This document shows positions 38,620-60,991 of a DNA stretch of 64,000 nucleotides, one piece after another. Position 1 is the stretch's first letter; each line of letters begins with the position of its first letter. The notes under the pieces are model-generated. The model did not search any database and was not told where the DNA came from. It worked only from the letters and a program-made list of their open reading frames with translations. The stretch lies in NCBI GenBank assembly GCA_963556495.2, contig OY747701.1, positions 34,092,501 through 34,156,500 of the forward strand, written 5' to 3'. This stretch comes from Valencia hispanica. Lineage: Eukaryota; Chordata; Actinopteri; Cyprinodontiformes; Valenciidae. A program made the position numbers and the translations under genes.

Positions 38620-39365
38620 ACATGTGGACTGCAGCTGGAGTTGTTCTAGCAGATGGACTATAACTATTGCATTATTTGTGTTGAGACACCTTGAACAAGA
38701 GACATAAGAAGCATCTTACCTGCAATAAGGAGAAAAAGAACTGAACTGTAGCTCAGTGATCCAAATTCCTCTTTTCAGATGAAAAAAAAAACCCTATTCC
38801 AATAGGGAATCAATGTCCCTGAGAGGCATAGAAGTCAACTTGCCTGTAGTTTTCCACGGTCAGTGATGATTTGGTAATCTGCTGCTATAGGGCTCGCTCA
38901 AGTACAAAGTTAGAGCAATTATCTTAATAGGAATTTTAGAGTACTTCCTGCATCCCTCTGATTAAATTTATGGAAATGCTGAATTCTTTTTATTCTGCAG
39001 GACTTGGGACTGCCCACACTGCCAAAGTACTGGTATTTGCTTCAAGGTCATGCATGGTATCACCGGTTGATTAGCCAAAAGACTCACCGGATCTAAACCT
39101 CAGAGAAAATAGGAGGTATTGCCAAGAGGAAACAGCAACCTGCAGGCCGATGGCCTCCATGCATAATGTGGTAATTCAAGCAAAAAGGCCCTAATCAAGT
39201 ATTGAGTGCCTATACTGTAGAGCACATGGACATACAATTTCAATAGGACTGCATTTTAGTATAGATATTTGTGGGAACCGAACCTATATAAAGGTTTATC
39301 AAATAATATTTATGCAAATCGAATGTATTGAACTGCACCTGAAAATAAATATTCAAACCTTTTCA
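38620..39365 (+). mobile_element. Degenerate Tc1-like copy (family A), opposite orientation
   Basis: Sense-oriented relatives of the transposase coding region of the copies at 31,950 and 35,560. ATTCCTCTTTTCAGATG and CCACGGTCAGTGATGATTTG mark the mid-region; GCCGATGGCCTCCATGCATAATG is the complement of the conserved GCATGGAGGC block. Many stops. Confidence 0.5.
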
Positions 39366-39894
39366 CATAACTTGAAAGGCCTAACTATACCTCTATCACA
39401 GAAGTAATGCGTTTCACTCAGGCCGTCCTGTAAGCGGATGCATTTGTTTGAAACCCAAGAGGATGTTCCATTTATGAGGGGAAAAAAGGCAAACCACACA
39501 AGTATTGAATGGGCCTGAAGGGAGGAGCAGTCATGTTACATCCCACAAGATTTGGACATGAATATACAGTGGCTTGCAAAAGTATTCGGCCCCCTTGAAC
39601 TTTTCCACATTTTGTCACATTACAGCCACAAACATGAATTAATTTTATTGGAATTCCACGTGAAAGACCAATACAAAGTAGTGTACACGTGAGAAGTGGC
39701 ACGAAAATCATACATGATTCCAAACATTTTTTACAAATAAATAACTGAAAAGTGGGGTGTGCGTAATTGTTCAGCCAATACTCAAGTCAATACTTTGCAG
39801 AACCACCTTTTGCTGCACTTACAGCTGCCAGTCTTTTAGGGTATGTCTCTACCAGCTTTGCACATCTAGAGACTGAAATTCTTGCCCATTTTTC

Positions 39895-40337
39895 TGTAAT
39901 GGCAAAAAATAGTATCTCAGAGTTTCCATTATAAAGAAGACTTGAGTCCAAGAAGGCGTTTAAGTATTTAATTCAAACATGTCTGGCCAGACACGGAGGG
40001 GACAGAGTTACTCGTGCATCACCCTAACCAACCTTTCTAACTAACCCCTTAAATAGTATTCAGCAATCATTGTTTATCTCTGTAGATGTCTTCTCCAACG
40101 TTCACGCCCCGCCTCCGGAGAACTGCTTCACACGAGTCTTATATCAACGCATAAAGCAGCACATCCGAAGGCCAGACTGTTATCTTACTGCCCCGGCGTC
40201 TGTCTCTCTGGTGACCTGACACATCTTTATCATAAACATTAAGTTGGAGCAATAACCTTGTCATTTTTACCCTAGATGCATTCACTAAACAGAGAATATA
40301 CACTTAATTCCTAATTGCATAACAATTTTCCACCACA
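39895..40337 (-). mobile_element. Solo LTR inserted in the Tc1 element
   Basis: A 443-bp segment missing from other copies of this Tc1 family. Read on the minus strand it begins TGTGGTGG and ends ATTACA, the TG...CA form of an LTR, contains an ATTAAA-like signal near its end, and is flanked by TTTC (39,891-39,894) and CTTC (40,338-40,341), a 4-bp duplication with one change. No internal coding region remains, so it is a product of LTR-LTR recombination. Family (gypsy-like or endogenous retrovirus) not determined. Confidence 0.7.
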
Positions 40338-40341
40338 CTTC

Positions 40342-41232
40342 TTTGCAAAACAGCTCCAGCTCAGTCAGATTAGATGGACAGCGTTTGTGAACAGCAGCTT
40401 TCAGATCTTGCCACAGATTCTCGATTGGATCTAGATCTAGACTTTGACTGGGCCATTCTAACACATGGATATGTTTTGTTTTAAACCATTCCATTGTTGC
40501 TCTGGCTTTATGTTTAAGGTTGTTGTCCTGCTGGAAGGTGAACCTCCGCCCCAGTCTCAAGTCTTTTGCAGACTCCAAGAGGTTTTCTTCCAAGATTGCC
40601 CTGTATTTGGCTCCATCCATCTTCCCATCAACTCTGACCAGCTTCCCTGTCCCTGCTGAAGAGAAGCACCCCCAGAGCATGATGCTGCCACCACCATATT
40701 TGACAGTGGGGATGGTGTGTTCAGAGTGATTTGCAGTGTTAGTTTTTCGCCACACATAGCGTTTTGCATTTTTGTCTCATCTGACCAGAGCACCTTCTCC
40801 CACATGTTTGCTGTGTCCCGCACATGGCTTGTGGCAAACTGCAAACGGGACTTCTTATGGTTTTCTTTTAACAATGGCTTTCTTCTTGCCACTCTTCCTT
40901 AAAGGCCAACTTTGTGCAGTGCACCACTAATAGTTGTCCTATGGACAGATTCCCCCACCTGAGCTGTAGATCTCTGCAGCTCATCCAGTCACCATTGGCC
41001 TCTTGGCTGCATTTCTGATCAGCGCTCTCCTTGTTTCGGCCTGTGAGTTTAGGTGGACGGCCTTGTCTTGGTAGGTTTACAGTTGTGCCAAACTCCTTCC
41101 ATTTCTGAATGATCGCTTGAACAGTGCTCCGTGGGATGTTCAAGGCTTGGGAAATCTTTTTGTAGCCTAGCCTCCTTTAAATTTCTCAATAATTTTATCC
41201 CTGACCTGTCTGGTGTGTTCTTTGGACTTCAT
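40342..41232 (-). pseudogene. Tc1 transposase pseudogene
   Basis: Start ATG at 41,232 (MKSKEHTRQVRDKIIEKF), a frame break soon after, an HTH part (NIPRSTVQAIIQKW, GRPPKLT), then DDE parts on another frame: GGGSIMLWGCFSSAGTGKL, FQQDNNLKHKA (second catalytic Asp) and LDLDPIENLW (third acidic residue). At least two frameshifts and one stop prevent expression. The C-terminus near LELFCKE runs up to the solo LTR. Confidence 0.85.
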
Positions 41233-41603
41233 GGTGTTGTTGCTCCCAACGTTCTCTTAGACAACCTCTGAGGCCGTCACAGGGCAGCTGTATTTGTACT
41301 GACATTAGATTACACACAGGTGCACTCTATTTAGTCATTAGCACTCATCAGGCAATGTCTATGGGCAACTGACTGCACTCAGACCAAAGGGGGCTGAATA
41401 ATTACGCACACCCCACTTTTCAGTTATTCATAAAAAAAAAAAATTTGGAATCATGTATGATTTTCGTTCCACTTCTCACGTGTACACCACTTTGTATTGG
41501 TCTTTCATGCGGAATTCCAATAAAATTGATTCATGTTTGTGGCTGTAATGTGACAAAATGTGGAAAAGTTCAAGGGGGCCGAATACTTTTGCAAGCCACT
41601 GTA

Positions 41604-42114
41604 GGTGGTAGATCTGGAGTCCAATATCCAATTTTTGTTCCTAGCTTGTAGGCTCACAAAAGACATGAGTGCTTTCTTATGTTAAATATTGTATTATTGA
41701 TTAGAAGTTGTAGAGTGAAGCTACAAGACAATGGAGAGGAAAGTTATAGTAAGGAAGAAATAATTCTATGGAATATAGGACAGAAATTTCTTACATTGCA
41801 CATTTTTCAGTCTTGGGTCTGCTTCCCATTACAGCAAAGCAAGTTGAGCTCAGCCACAACCTCAAATACTGTGGGCCGAGAGGCAGCCAGATCGACTTTA
41901 GCAGGAGGAGGTATAACAAAGGACAATTACACAGACATACAAGAGGAAGGTAATTAAAGACGTGTGGTAGACCAAGAATCTAGAACATTTTGGTTTATTG
42001 TGCACATTGTGTTGGCCAGTCCAAGGTCTAGAAGCTGCACAAGGATTTCCGTCGTAAGAAAGCCAGGTACTCTTTAGACTACGCTTGATTAGCTAGCTGC
42101 TTTTTGCACAATCC
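41604..42114. other. Intergenic, no gene recognised
   Basis: Sequence between the Tc1 element and the possible usp10 3' end. Short open frames only, no domains. Confidence 0.4.
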
Positions 42115-43756
42115 TTTATTGAACAATAAACAAAATAGAATGCTGAAGGCTTCAAATTAATGAACAGATTTTGTTTCCCGATGAAGATCCCAACAGTTCC
42201 CAGCAGACTAAAGAGTTCGGAGTACACACTTAAAAGAAAAGAAAAAACATAACATTGTTACTTTTCTCCAGCACATTTCCTAACCAGCCAACAAGACACC
42301 AAGATACAAGCGTACAACAGAAAACTCAAGGTGTCTGATGCAAGTCCCCAAGAGGAAAACATTCTTTTAATAAGGGGTTTAATAAGCAAAACAGTCAATT
42401 TTCAGCACAAATAAAAGCCAGCAGCACAACTGAAGTATATGAAAGTTGTGATGGATCAACCGTTTACGGAGCATGCCATTTCCTGTGTGCAATGAGACTA
42501 GACAAGACCTCGAATGGACAAGGCAAAAGAAAGTCCGAGTATAAAGTTGATGAAAGGCAGTAGGGGCGATACAACCTCCTTTGGTTTACCTGGAAAGATT
42601 TGACTTAATAACCTACAACGTAACATTGAGCAGAACAGAAATAAAATCCAATAAACAGTGTTTGGAAATATTTAAATTTAGCTACAGCAAGTCAAAAGTG
42701 TTTATTCTTTAAATGAAAGGGCATGGTAACTCATTTAAAACACATACCTCTGAAAGACAGAAAATGCATGTTACCCTGCAGCAAAGGTTCTGAAAAACAT
42801 CTGAATAGTCTGACCTGTATACCTTGATTTATTAATCAGACTGATGTATGTCCAAAACAAAAGCCACATGAGAAAGAAAGATTTGGGATCCAGAATCACG
42901 CAGAAATCTTTGTGTTGGGCTGTGAAGGTGACACTAGTGGCTGAAATGAAATGGGTTTGGAGTGAAAATAAAATAAAAGACCAAAAAAGAAATAATCAAG
43001 CAAAGAACTATTAATTTTATTTGTTGTGCTTTAGACTTTTCTCTGAAAACATCAATTCCAATGCAAGCATTCTTTTCCTCTAAAGGGAGAAAGAGCAGTA
43101 CATCTAATGACAAAAATGAAAAAATATTTTTTAGTAACGCAAAAAAAAAGAAAAATCACAGTTAAATGAGCCAGAGCCAAAAAACATTTCAACAAAAAAG
43201 CAAACATGATCTCCATTTGTGCGCATGTCCAAGGTCTCGATGCAAAGCTTAGCACTGATGTAGCCCTAACTTACCCCCCACGACTCACTGATTCTCGGGA
43301 GAATATAAAACGCAGAATAAGCTGGGATTTCTTTAACTCTTCATAGATGAGATGTTAGAGTTTTATACAGAGTGGGAAAAATGCCACTGAGCCCTCACTT
43401 TCAGGACAATTGGGGGGGAAAAATCGCATTGTTTGGCTCAATACAACACGTATAAACCACCAAGCACACAAGTGGATACCTCTGACAAGCAAATAAAAAA
43501 ATAATAAGGGATTAAAAGGAAAAATGACAGGGCACGTGGAATCGGTCTTGATCATTTTGCTGCTTCTCCAAAACAGGAACTGCTTTTAAAAACGGGCAAA
43601 AGTCATCGAGGACCTAAACTTTTTTCGGTCAACCAGATCAGTTTATTCTCCTTTTTTGAATTTGCTCTTTTTATACATCTGAATCTAAATATTTGTAAAA
43701 TACGCATTTGCCTGTCACATTGTATTGATCAGTTTCTTTGTGCACAGAAGCTTATT

Positions 43757-43762
43757 TTTATT
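43757..43762 (-). promoter_or_regulatory. Candidate usp10 poly(A) signal
   Basis: Minus-strand AATAAA about 940 nt past the stop codon. Alternatives lie at 44,606 (too near the stop to be favoured) and 42,115. Confidence 0.35.
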
Positions 43763-44632
43763 AAATTCTAAAGCGCATTAATAGATTCTTTTATAATATT
43801 CTAAATCTAAACCCAAATCCGATAAGGATCGTTCAAAAACAAGGAAGCTTTTTCCATCCATAGCACCACCTCTTTTTCTTTTCTTTTTTTTTTTTACTAC
43901 TTTTTGCTTTTTATGGCTCAAGTTGTACCTAGGTTTAAAAGCATAATAAAAGTGAGAACATGGAAGAGGTGGTGGTGGCAGAAGAACACAATCTGGTTTT
44001 TTTGGGGAATGAGACTGGTGATACTGCTGGTGCTGGGCCTTTTCAAAGCACAAGGGCAAACAGCAAGCTTTGAAACTGCTGCAAATTCATTAGGCCGACA
44101 GTTCTCCTTTGATAAAAGGCAAACACTGATATTTTAGGTAATTTCCTTTAATAAAAAAAAAGGTCATTTGAAAATGAGAATTTCTCCTGCAGTCCACTTG
44201 CAGCGTATTGATAGTTCCTCCTGTATGAGTTCACTGTTTACCATCAGAGCCAAGCTGTGGGCTCAGTCCAAGGAGTCTCGGGTCCCAACCTGTAACCCCC
44301 CCCCTCCCCCCACCTGTCTGTTCAACAGTCCTTCCTTGTTGCTTTAAAAGTGAAACAAAAGATGAAAAAAAACAACAGCAGTGGTGAACAGAGAAGAGAG
44401 AGCAGTCACAGGGAAATCTTTGTGAATGCAGCTTGCTTCTCTTCTTCTGAAAAAAAAAGTGAAAAGAAAAAAGGCGTTGGAAAAGCTGGTTCTCTGGAAA
44501 GCGGGGACAGGAGGGAAGAAGAGGAAAATCTTGCAAGAGAACAAGTCGGGCAGTGTTCCTGTTCATAAGTTTGGTGTGTTTTTGTGTTGTATGTAGAAGC
44601 ACTTTATTGTCAGCAAGTGCATTTTGAGCATA

Positions 44633-44633
<1 letters not shown>

Positions 44634-44664
<31 letters not shown>
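44634..44664. repeat. TG dinucleotide microsatellite
   Basis: About 15 GT repeats in the presumed usp10 3' UTR, about 40 nt past the stop codon. Confidence 0.9.
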
Positions 44665-44666
<2 letters not shown>

Positions 44667-44702
44667 CAGGTATTGTGTGTGGAGCGATGTGAATGGGTGT
44701 CT

Positions 44703-56435
<11,733 letters not shown>

Positions 56436-57349
56436 CTGTGGAAGAAAAATAATAAAACCATTAGTTAAGATTTATATCATGTTAAAATAACCAATGGCTC
56501 CAACCTTTTTTACCTTGAGGAACCCCCCTTCCCTGTGTCCAAGACAAGCAGGGAACTCCCAACCCCAACCCGCATTAAAAGTAATTAATTACAAACTTTT
56601 ATTTGCGAAAAATATAGAGCAATTGTAGGTTTTCTTTTTTGTTCTACACTGTAGGCTATATAGAAAATTTTCTTTTTGTATTTTGGATTGGATAAATGTA
56701 TTATTTAAATATATAATTTTGGCAACCACAGCGCAGACAAAATTGTGCAGCCATCAATGGGATCACTGGGGAATCACTGATCTAAACACATTTGTAACAT
56801 GAATCAAAACTGACCAATAACAAAAAAAAAAGAAGAAAAAAAAAGAAATCAAGTTTATCTTAAATTTTCGGAAACACTTTAAACAGTCTCTTAAAAACAA
56901 GACTGTAAGGAAGTATTAAAAAAAGGGAAAATAATCTGCAATGCATCTAATAATTTAAGTCCTAGTAACTAGATATCACTTGAACTGGTTGTTGCTTGAT
57001 ATCAGGTACTTAGGCCATTACAGAGTCCACCATCATTCAGCAAATGCTGTAATCCCACTTTACGCAAAAGGTAAACGATATTATAAATAGGGATGGGGCA
57101 GATCCGATCCAGTATCGGTATCGGTTCCGATACCTACTTAATTCATGGATCGGAAGTTTCCGATCCAACCATGACAAATTTCCGATCCAGAGTTATGTCT
57201 ACAATGTCTGCTGAAACGACTCCACCGGGCTAGGTGGCGTCTGAGCACCGATGAGACGATGAGAGATGACACGCCTCCTTCCAAAAAAACGTGCTGCACT
57301 TTGTAGGTAGCAACTTAGCACTGAGCAGCACTGAACTTTTTCCCACAAC

Positions 57350-59376
57350 ATGTCCGCGGTGTGGAAATATTTTACGGTCGAAACGCCGCAAAGCAAGACC
57401 GCAACGTGCAGCGTTTGCAAAGTTGTTGTTCCGAGAGGTGGAACCTCCGTCTCAACGTACAACACTACAAATTTAATCAAACATCTGAAAAAGCACCACC
57501 CGAGCGAGCACGAGGACTTTTTAACCAGAGGGGAGAAAGAAGAAAAGAGCCGCCAAGAATAACTTCTGGAGTCCTTCAAAAAGCAAAGTAAACTTTCGCC
57601 AGACAACGTAAAAGCCAGAGGTATTACAGAGAAGTTGCTAAACTTCATTGTACTCGATGACCAACCATTATCGGTGGTGGAAAACGAGGGGTTTCGCAGC
57701 CTGATTGAACACTTGCAGCCCAGGTACAGTTTCCCGTCCAGGAGATATTTATCAGAGACTGCGCTACCCGAACTATACAACCGAGTGTCAAGCAAGTTAG
57801 CCAGTAAGTTGAAAGGAGTTCCTGCCCTGAGCTTTACTACAGATATATGGACTTCAGATGTCTGCCCAATGTCTCTGATAAGTCTCACAGTGCACTGGGT
57901 TGACTCAGATACACATAGACACTGTAGTGCGGTGCTTCAGGTGAAAAAGTTCAGGGGGTCACACAATCGAGCTACAATCGCAGCCTCCATTACTGAGATG
58001 TTAGGTAACTGGGAGATCCCCCCTGAAAAGGTGCATGTCATTCTACAGGACAATGCAAGTAATATAAAAGCTGCTTTGGAAGACATTGCGCTTCCTAGTC
58101 TGGGATGTTTCGCTCACACACTGCAGCTCGTTGTGCACGAGGGGCTGATGTCACAACGCAGCGTTAGCGATGCATTAGCAAACAGCAGAAAGATCGCCGC
58201 ACATTTTAAGCATTCACAACTGGCCCAGTCTCGCTTGGAAGACCTGCAGCGTGAAATGCAAGGTACGGGAACCAGGACCACTCCAGCTCGTCTTGTTCAA
58301 GATGTCCAGACAAGATGGAACAGCTCTTTCTATATGATCAAAAGCCTTCTGACAGAGAAGCGACCTCTTTGTGCTTATGCTGCCGACCACAACTTACCAG
58401 CAACCTTGTCAGCCAACGAGTGGGCTTTACTGGAAAAGACTGTGACCGTGCTGGAACCCTTCGAGGAGTTGACGAAGAAAATCAGCTCAGCTACCTCCAC
58501 TGCAGCCGATGTAATCCCAGCAGTCACCGTTTTAAAACGCCTGCTAGCCGAGGAGAGCAGCGTTGACAGCGGCATCAGAACAATGAAAAGCACGCTCCTC
58601 CAAGCTGTCAGCAGGCGATTCAGCAGCGTCGAAAGTGAATCACTCTACGCTGTGGCCACTTTACTGGAGGCTCGATACAAGGACAGGTGAGACATATTTT
58701 ATTAATGCCATAATTTTTGTTGTTTGCCAAGTTTTGAATAGAAAAAGTTAAATCCGACGTGTGTGTGTGTGTCTGTATTTGTGTGCGTGTGTGCATGCAT
58801 GCAGGCCAGGTTCTTGCATTAGCAACAAGGTTGTACTCAACCCACTTCTTTTGTTTTTGGGTTAGATTCTTTACGGGTGGAGAAACTGCCAGGATGGCAA
58901 AGGATCTCCTGAAACAAGAGCTTGAGAAGATGGAGCAAGCGCTTCTAAAGGGATCAGCTCATAAAGCAGGGACAAAGGTGGCAGAGCCAGCAGAAAAGGT
59001 TGCTCGCATGGAAGCTGGTTCTCCTCCAAGCACAAGTAAGAGTAGCTTCAGCAGTCTCTATGACAGAATTCTGGAGGAACATGATGAACCTGCAAAATGT
59101 ACCCAGGCAGCTGTTATCCAAATGCAAATGTATTTGAAAGAACCAACTATGGGTGAACAAGACAGCCCTTTCCAGTACTGGGCAAATAACCACGCTCGCT
59201 TTCCTCTCCTTGGTGCTGTTGCAGTAAAGTTCCTGAGTTCCCCTTCAACCAGTGTTGAAAGTGAAAGACTCTTTAGTACTGCATCCAATATAGTGGATGA
59301 AAAGAGGAATCGCCTGACAGCAGAGAGAGCAGAAATGCTCATATTCCTAAAAAAGAACCTGCCAATATTTAAGTGA
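57350..59376 (+). pseudogene. hAT transposase, two exons, one internal stop codon
   Basis: ATG at 57,350 opens MSAVWKYFTVET, a BED-type zinc finger with CSVC and an HLKKHH His pair (to residue about 50). An in-frame TAA at 57,560-57,562 follows KSRQE; beyond it the same frame continues without interruption through LLNFIVLDDQPLSVVEN, LSFTTDIWTSD (first catalytic Asp region), ILQDNASNIKAAL (second Asp), CFAHTLQLVV and VQTRWNSSF. The exon ends at 58,686 with donor GTGAGA; exon 2 starts at 58,866 after TTAG and keeps the frame (KDRFFTGGE). The C-terminal hAT dimerisation region has FQYWANNHARFPLL and SVESERLFSTA. One base change separates it from an open frame. It may also be expressed from a start after the stop, without the BED finger. 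Confidence 0.9.
58758..58802. repeat. GT-rich microsatellite in the transposase intron
   Basis: GTGTGTGT with interruptions lies in the 179-bp intron (58,687-58,865) of the hAT transposase gene. Confidence 0.8.
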
Positions 59377-60217
59377 GACTCCCTCAGAGTCATCTACTTT
59401 TCATTTTATTTTCTTGAATAGTTAGACCCTGGTAAGCTTATCCAGGTCACCTTCAAAGCCAAACCTCCTATCCTTCAATTGTGCTGTTCAGATTCACCCT
59501 TTTATTGACAAGTGTTTGTGTAAGGTGTTAACAGTACACTTTTTGCCCTTTTGTTTATTTAAAATGTTTGACATTTGAAATCTTTATTTTGTTGCTGCTA
59601 CACAAGCAATAATTGACAGCATTTATGTTGATTAGATGCCCATTGTTTTATTGATGCTGTGAAAATTAGGATTTTATTGCTAATATTTGAAAGAAAAAAA
59701 CGTGATTTTTATTTATTTTTTATTTTTCAAATGCTACAAGAGTCAGTGTAGTTTATTTGTGCTGATCGATGCAGAAGCCCTTTTTATTTTACTTGTATGG
59801 AAGAGTATCCTTTTGTTTCATGTTTGACAGTTAAAAACTGTTACTGCCTAGTGGTTATTTGTATCTGGGCTGTTTAGTTTATAAGACAGGGATTTTTTCT
59901 TTGGTCGTGTATATTACACTAGTATCTAGTAACCCTGTTTTGCAATGTAATAAATATCTATTTAACCCTTACAGTTTCATATTTGTTTTCAGGATTTTTG
60001 CTGTTTGCTGACCTCATACTTAACCCCGTTTACCTTTTGGGACATACATAAAAATGTGTTTATTACAGCCTCATAAAATCAACAATAATGTTAATCATAA
60101 TAATATTAAAGCAAATAGAGCTCTGGTATCGGAATAGTATCGGCAGATATCCAAAACTAGGTATCAGAATCGGATCGGAGGTGAAAAAATGTGGATCGGT
60201 GCATCCCTAATTATAAA

Positions 60218-60889
60218 ATGATGAGTCACACAGTCTTATACATAAACCATGAAAAAAAACACTGCTCCAAAGGAATCGAGATGAGCCACAATAACAGCAA
60301 GCATTTTACAACATCAATACACTGTCAATAATTACAAGATGAATCAGCAGTCACTGAAGATAACAGCATGGCTGGTACTTGTAAACGAAGAACTTCTGCT
60401 CTTCTCAGAAACTCACACGATTTTAATTCAATTACTTCACAAACCTTGAAAGTAGCCAAGGGGCGTGACACTAAATATAAGGATAACAAAAATTCTGTTA
60501 GCTCAATGCAATCGCATCAGGGATTGGCTACTTTAATGCTAAAACCACATTTAACCTAGTTATGTTACAGCCACAAATGGTACAACTACAGAAAGCACAA
60601 GATAAAATCTTGGGGTATTGAATAGGGTGCTGCTAAGTGATGTAATTTACGCATGTAATGTTCTGCTGTAGAGGTAATCCTCAACAGTATATTAGGTTAT
60701 ACAGTGTGTAAAAGTAGGCATTTCTATTTTATTACATATAGTTTTTGTCATCTACAATAATTAAATAACTTAGATATGCTTGCCCATTTTTACCAAACAA
60801 CAGAAAGCTTTATACATTCCTAACAAAAATTATTATTGTAGCAGATAAGTCACAACATGGACAACTTTGATTCATATTAGTCTGGTTTA
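60218..60889. other. usp10 intron 1 or upstream sequence
   Basis: Sequence between the hAT element and the Tc1 nest. No usp10 first exon, CpG island or other gene could be recognised; that exon is probably beyond 64,000. Confidence 0.4.
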
Positions 60890-60991
60890 TACAGTGAGAA
60901 GCATAAGTATTTGAACACCCTGCGATTTTGCAAGTTCTCCACTTAGAAATTATTTAGGTGTCTGAAATTCACGTTCTTGGTGCATTTGCAC

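Larger units (their letters stand above)
39567..41601 (-). mobile_element. Tc1-like transposon with paired ends, split by a solo LTR
   Basis: Long inverted repeats begin CAGTGGCTTGCAAAAGTATT at the left and mirror it at the right (about 65 bp nearly perfect), flanked by TA at 39,565-39,566 and 41,602-41,603. Removing the internal LTR (443 bp plus its 4-bp duplication) leaves about 1.6 kb, a usual Tc1 length. The transposase on the minus strand is a pseudogene. The terminal repeats are well preserved, so the copy is fairly young. Confidence 0.9.
42115..44702 (-). other. usp10: usp10 3' untranslated region and downstream sequence
   Basis: Follows the usp10 stop with no splice signal and is free of recognisable transposons. 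Minus-strand AATAAA occurs at 44,606-44,611, 43,757-43,762 and 42,115-42,120. The last two would give 3' UTRs of about 0.95 and 2.6 kb. A TG microsatellite (44,634-44,664) lies close to the stop. The exact end cannot be set from sequence. Confidence 0.45.
57088..60209 (+). mobile_element. Nearly intact hAT transposon in usp10 intron 1
   Basis: A 3,122-bp element with terminal repeats TAGGGATG at the left and CATCCCTA at the right, flanked by the perfect 8-bp duplication ATTATAAA (57,080-57,087 and 60,210-60,217). Subterminal ATCGGAT and ATCCGAT motifs repeat near both ends. It carries one transposase gene on the plus strand, opposite to usp10. It resembles ZBED-type hAT elements. The untouched duplication suggests a recent insertion. 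Confidence 0.93.

Noticed and set aside
57199..57888. A 229-codon frame opposite the hAT transposase
   Set aside because: Shadow of the transposase coding strand with no domain of its own.
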